Source of the DNA: Pseudoalteromonas sp. EB27
GTDB lineage: Bacteria > Pseudomonadota > Gammaproteobacteria > Enterobacterales > Alteromonadaceae
Reading direction: 5' to 3'
DNA length: 64,000 nt
Assembly (NCBI RefSeq): GCF_001974875.1
Contig: NZ_MTQD01000012.1
Coordinates: forward strand, 121,819-185,818
This document shows positions 63,961-64,000 of this stretch, one piece after another. The notes below the pieces were generated by a model. The model was not told the DNA's origin, searched no databases, and was given only the letters and a program-made list of their open reading frames with translations. Position 1 is the stretch's first letter, and every line of letters starts with the position of its first letter. Position numbers and translations under genes: made by a program.

Positions 63961-64000
63961 AATTGAAGAGTTTGATCATGGCTCAGATTGAACGCTGGCG
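63961..64000 (+). rRNA. rrs: 16S rRNA, 5' end (cut by the window edge)
   Basis: AATTGAAGAGTTTGATCATG is the universal beginning of bacterial 16S rRNA (the 27F region). Only the first 40 bases are inside the window. The mature 5' end is at or one base before this position. Confidence 0.97.

Noticed and set aside
1..64000. tRNA genes, CRISPR arrays, prophage or complete insertion sequences
   Set aside because: No cloverleaf with a GGTTCRANNCC arm, no regular spaced direct repeats of CRISPR type, and no transposase, integrase or phage structural gene was seen.

Overview
This window looks like chromosomal DNA from a marine gammaproteobacterium close to Pseudoalteromonas. It is about 40% GC and dense with core genes. 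Several blocks have the order known from Alteromonadales and relatives: pcnB-folK-panB-panC next to gluQ-dksA, glyA-nrdR-rib-nusB-thiL-pgpA, and xseB-ispA-dxs. It also has the sodium-driven stator genes pomAB and an rrn operon that begins at the right edge. Genus-level placement is inferred from protein similarity and gene order. The only rRNA visible is the first 40 bases of 16S.

Layout. 1-3.3 kb: tail of an exported domain-repeat protein and a DUF2339 membrane protein. 3.4-11.8 kb: acetate/solute-uptake block with a CrbS-like transporter-kinase-receiver hybrid, a two-subunit sodium:solute symporter, a cNMP/CBS/nucleotidyltransferase signalling protein and a DnaQ-like exonuclease. 11.9-13.4 kb: SIMPL protein and a peroxiredoxin. 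13.6-17.1 kb: epd-pgk-fba. 17.1-21 kb: a 720-base non-coding stretch with an unusual GATC-linked repeat array, then phoB-phoR-pstS with Pho boxes. 21-27.5 kb (minus strand): panC-panB-folK-pcnB, gluQ, dksA, sfsA. 27.6-34.8 kb: pepB, a phosphoribosyltransferase, a Crp/Fnr regulator, a small membrane protein, rdgC, and a histidine kinase divergent from a CheY-like regulator. 34.8-39.7 kb: thrL attenuator and thrABC. 39.9-47.6 kb: glyA, nrdR, ribD, ribE, ribBX, ribH, nusB, thiL, pgpA, with two different MITE-like repeats inserted. 47.7-52.9 kb: a Reg_prop/GGDEF sensor convergent with a duplicated propeller lipoprotein. 53.1-58.2 kb: dxs-ispA-xseB (minus) and pomAB (plus). 58.3-63.3 kb: a small membrane-protein pair, topB, an exported M20 peptidase and cnoX. 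63.4-64 kb: tandem rrn promoters, boxA and the 16S 5' end.

The gene content is mostly housekeeping. The most unusual signal is non-coding. Between fba and phoB (17217-17579) there are 12 GATC sites in 363 bases. At least six of them are the first part of a repeat of the form GATC-N5-TTTACTAA. These repeats are spaced about 30 bases apart in two oppositely oriented arrays around a centre that has a consensus IHF site. This looks like a Dam/SeqA-responsive or initiator-binding iteron locus, and nothing in the coding annotation explains it. Other points of note are an AUU start for pcnB, a hairpin between the thiL ribosome-binding site and its start codon, a MITE that supplies the ribD leader and a possible promoter, and a catalytically degenerate GTP cyclohydrolase II domain in RibBX.
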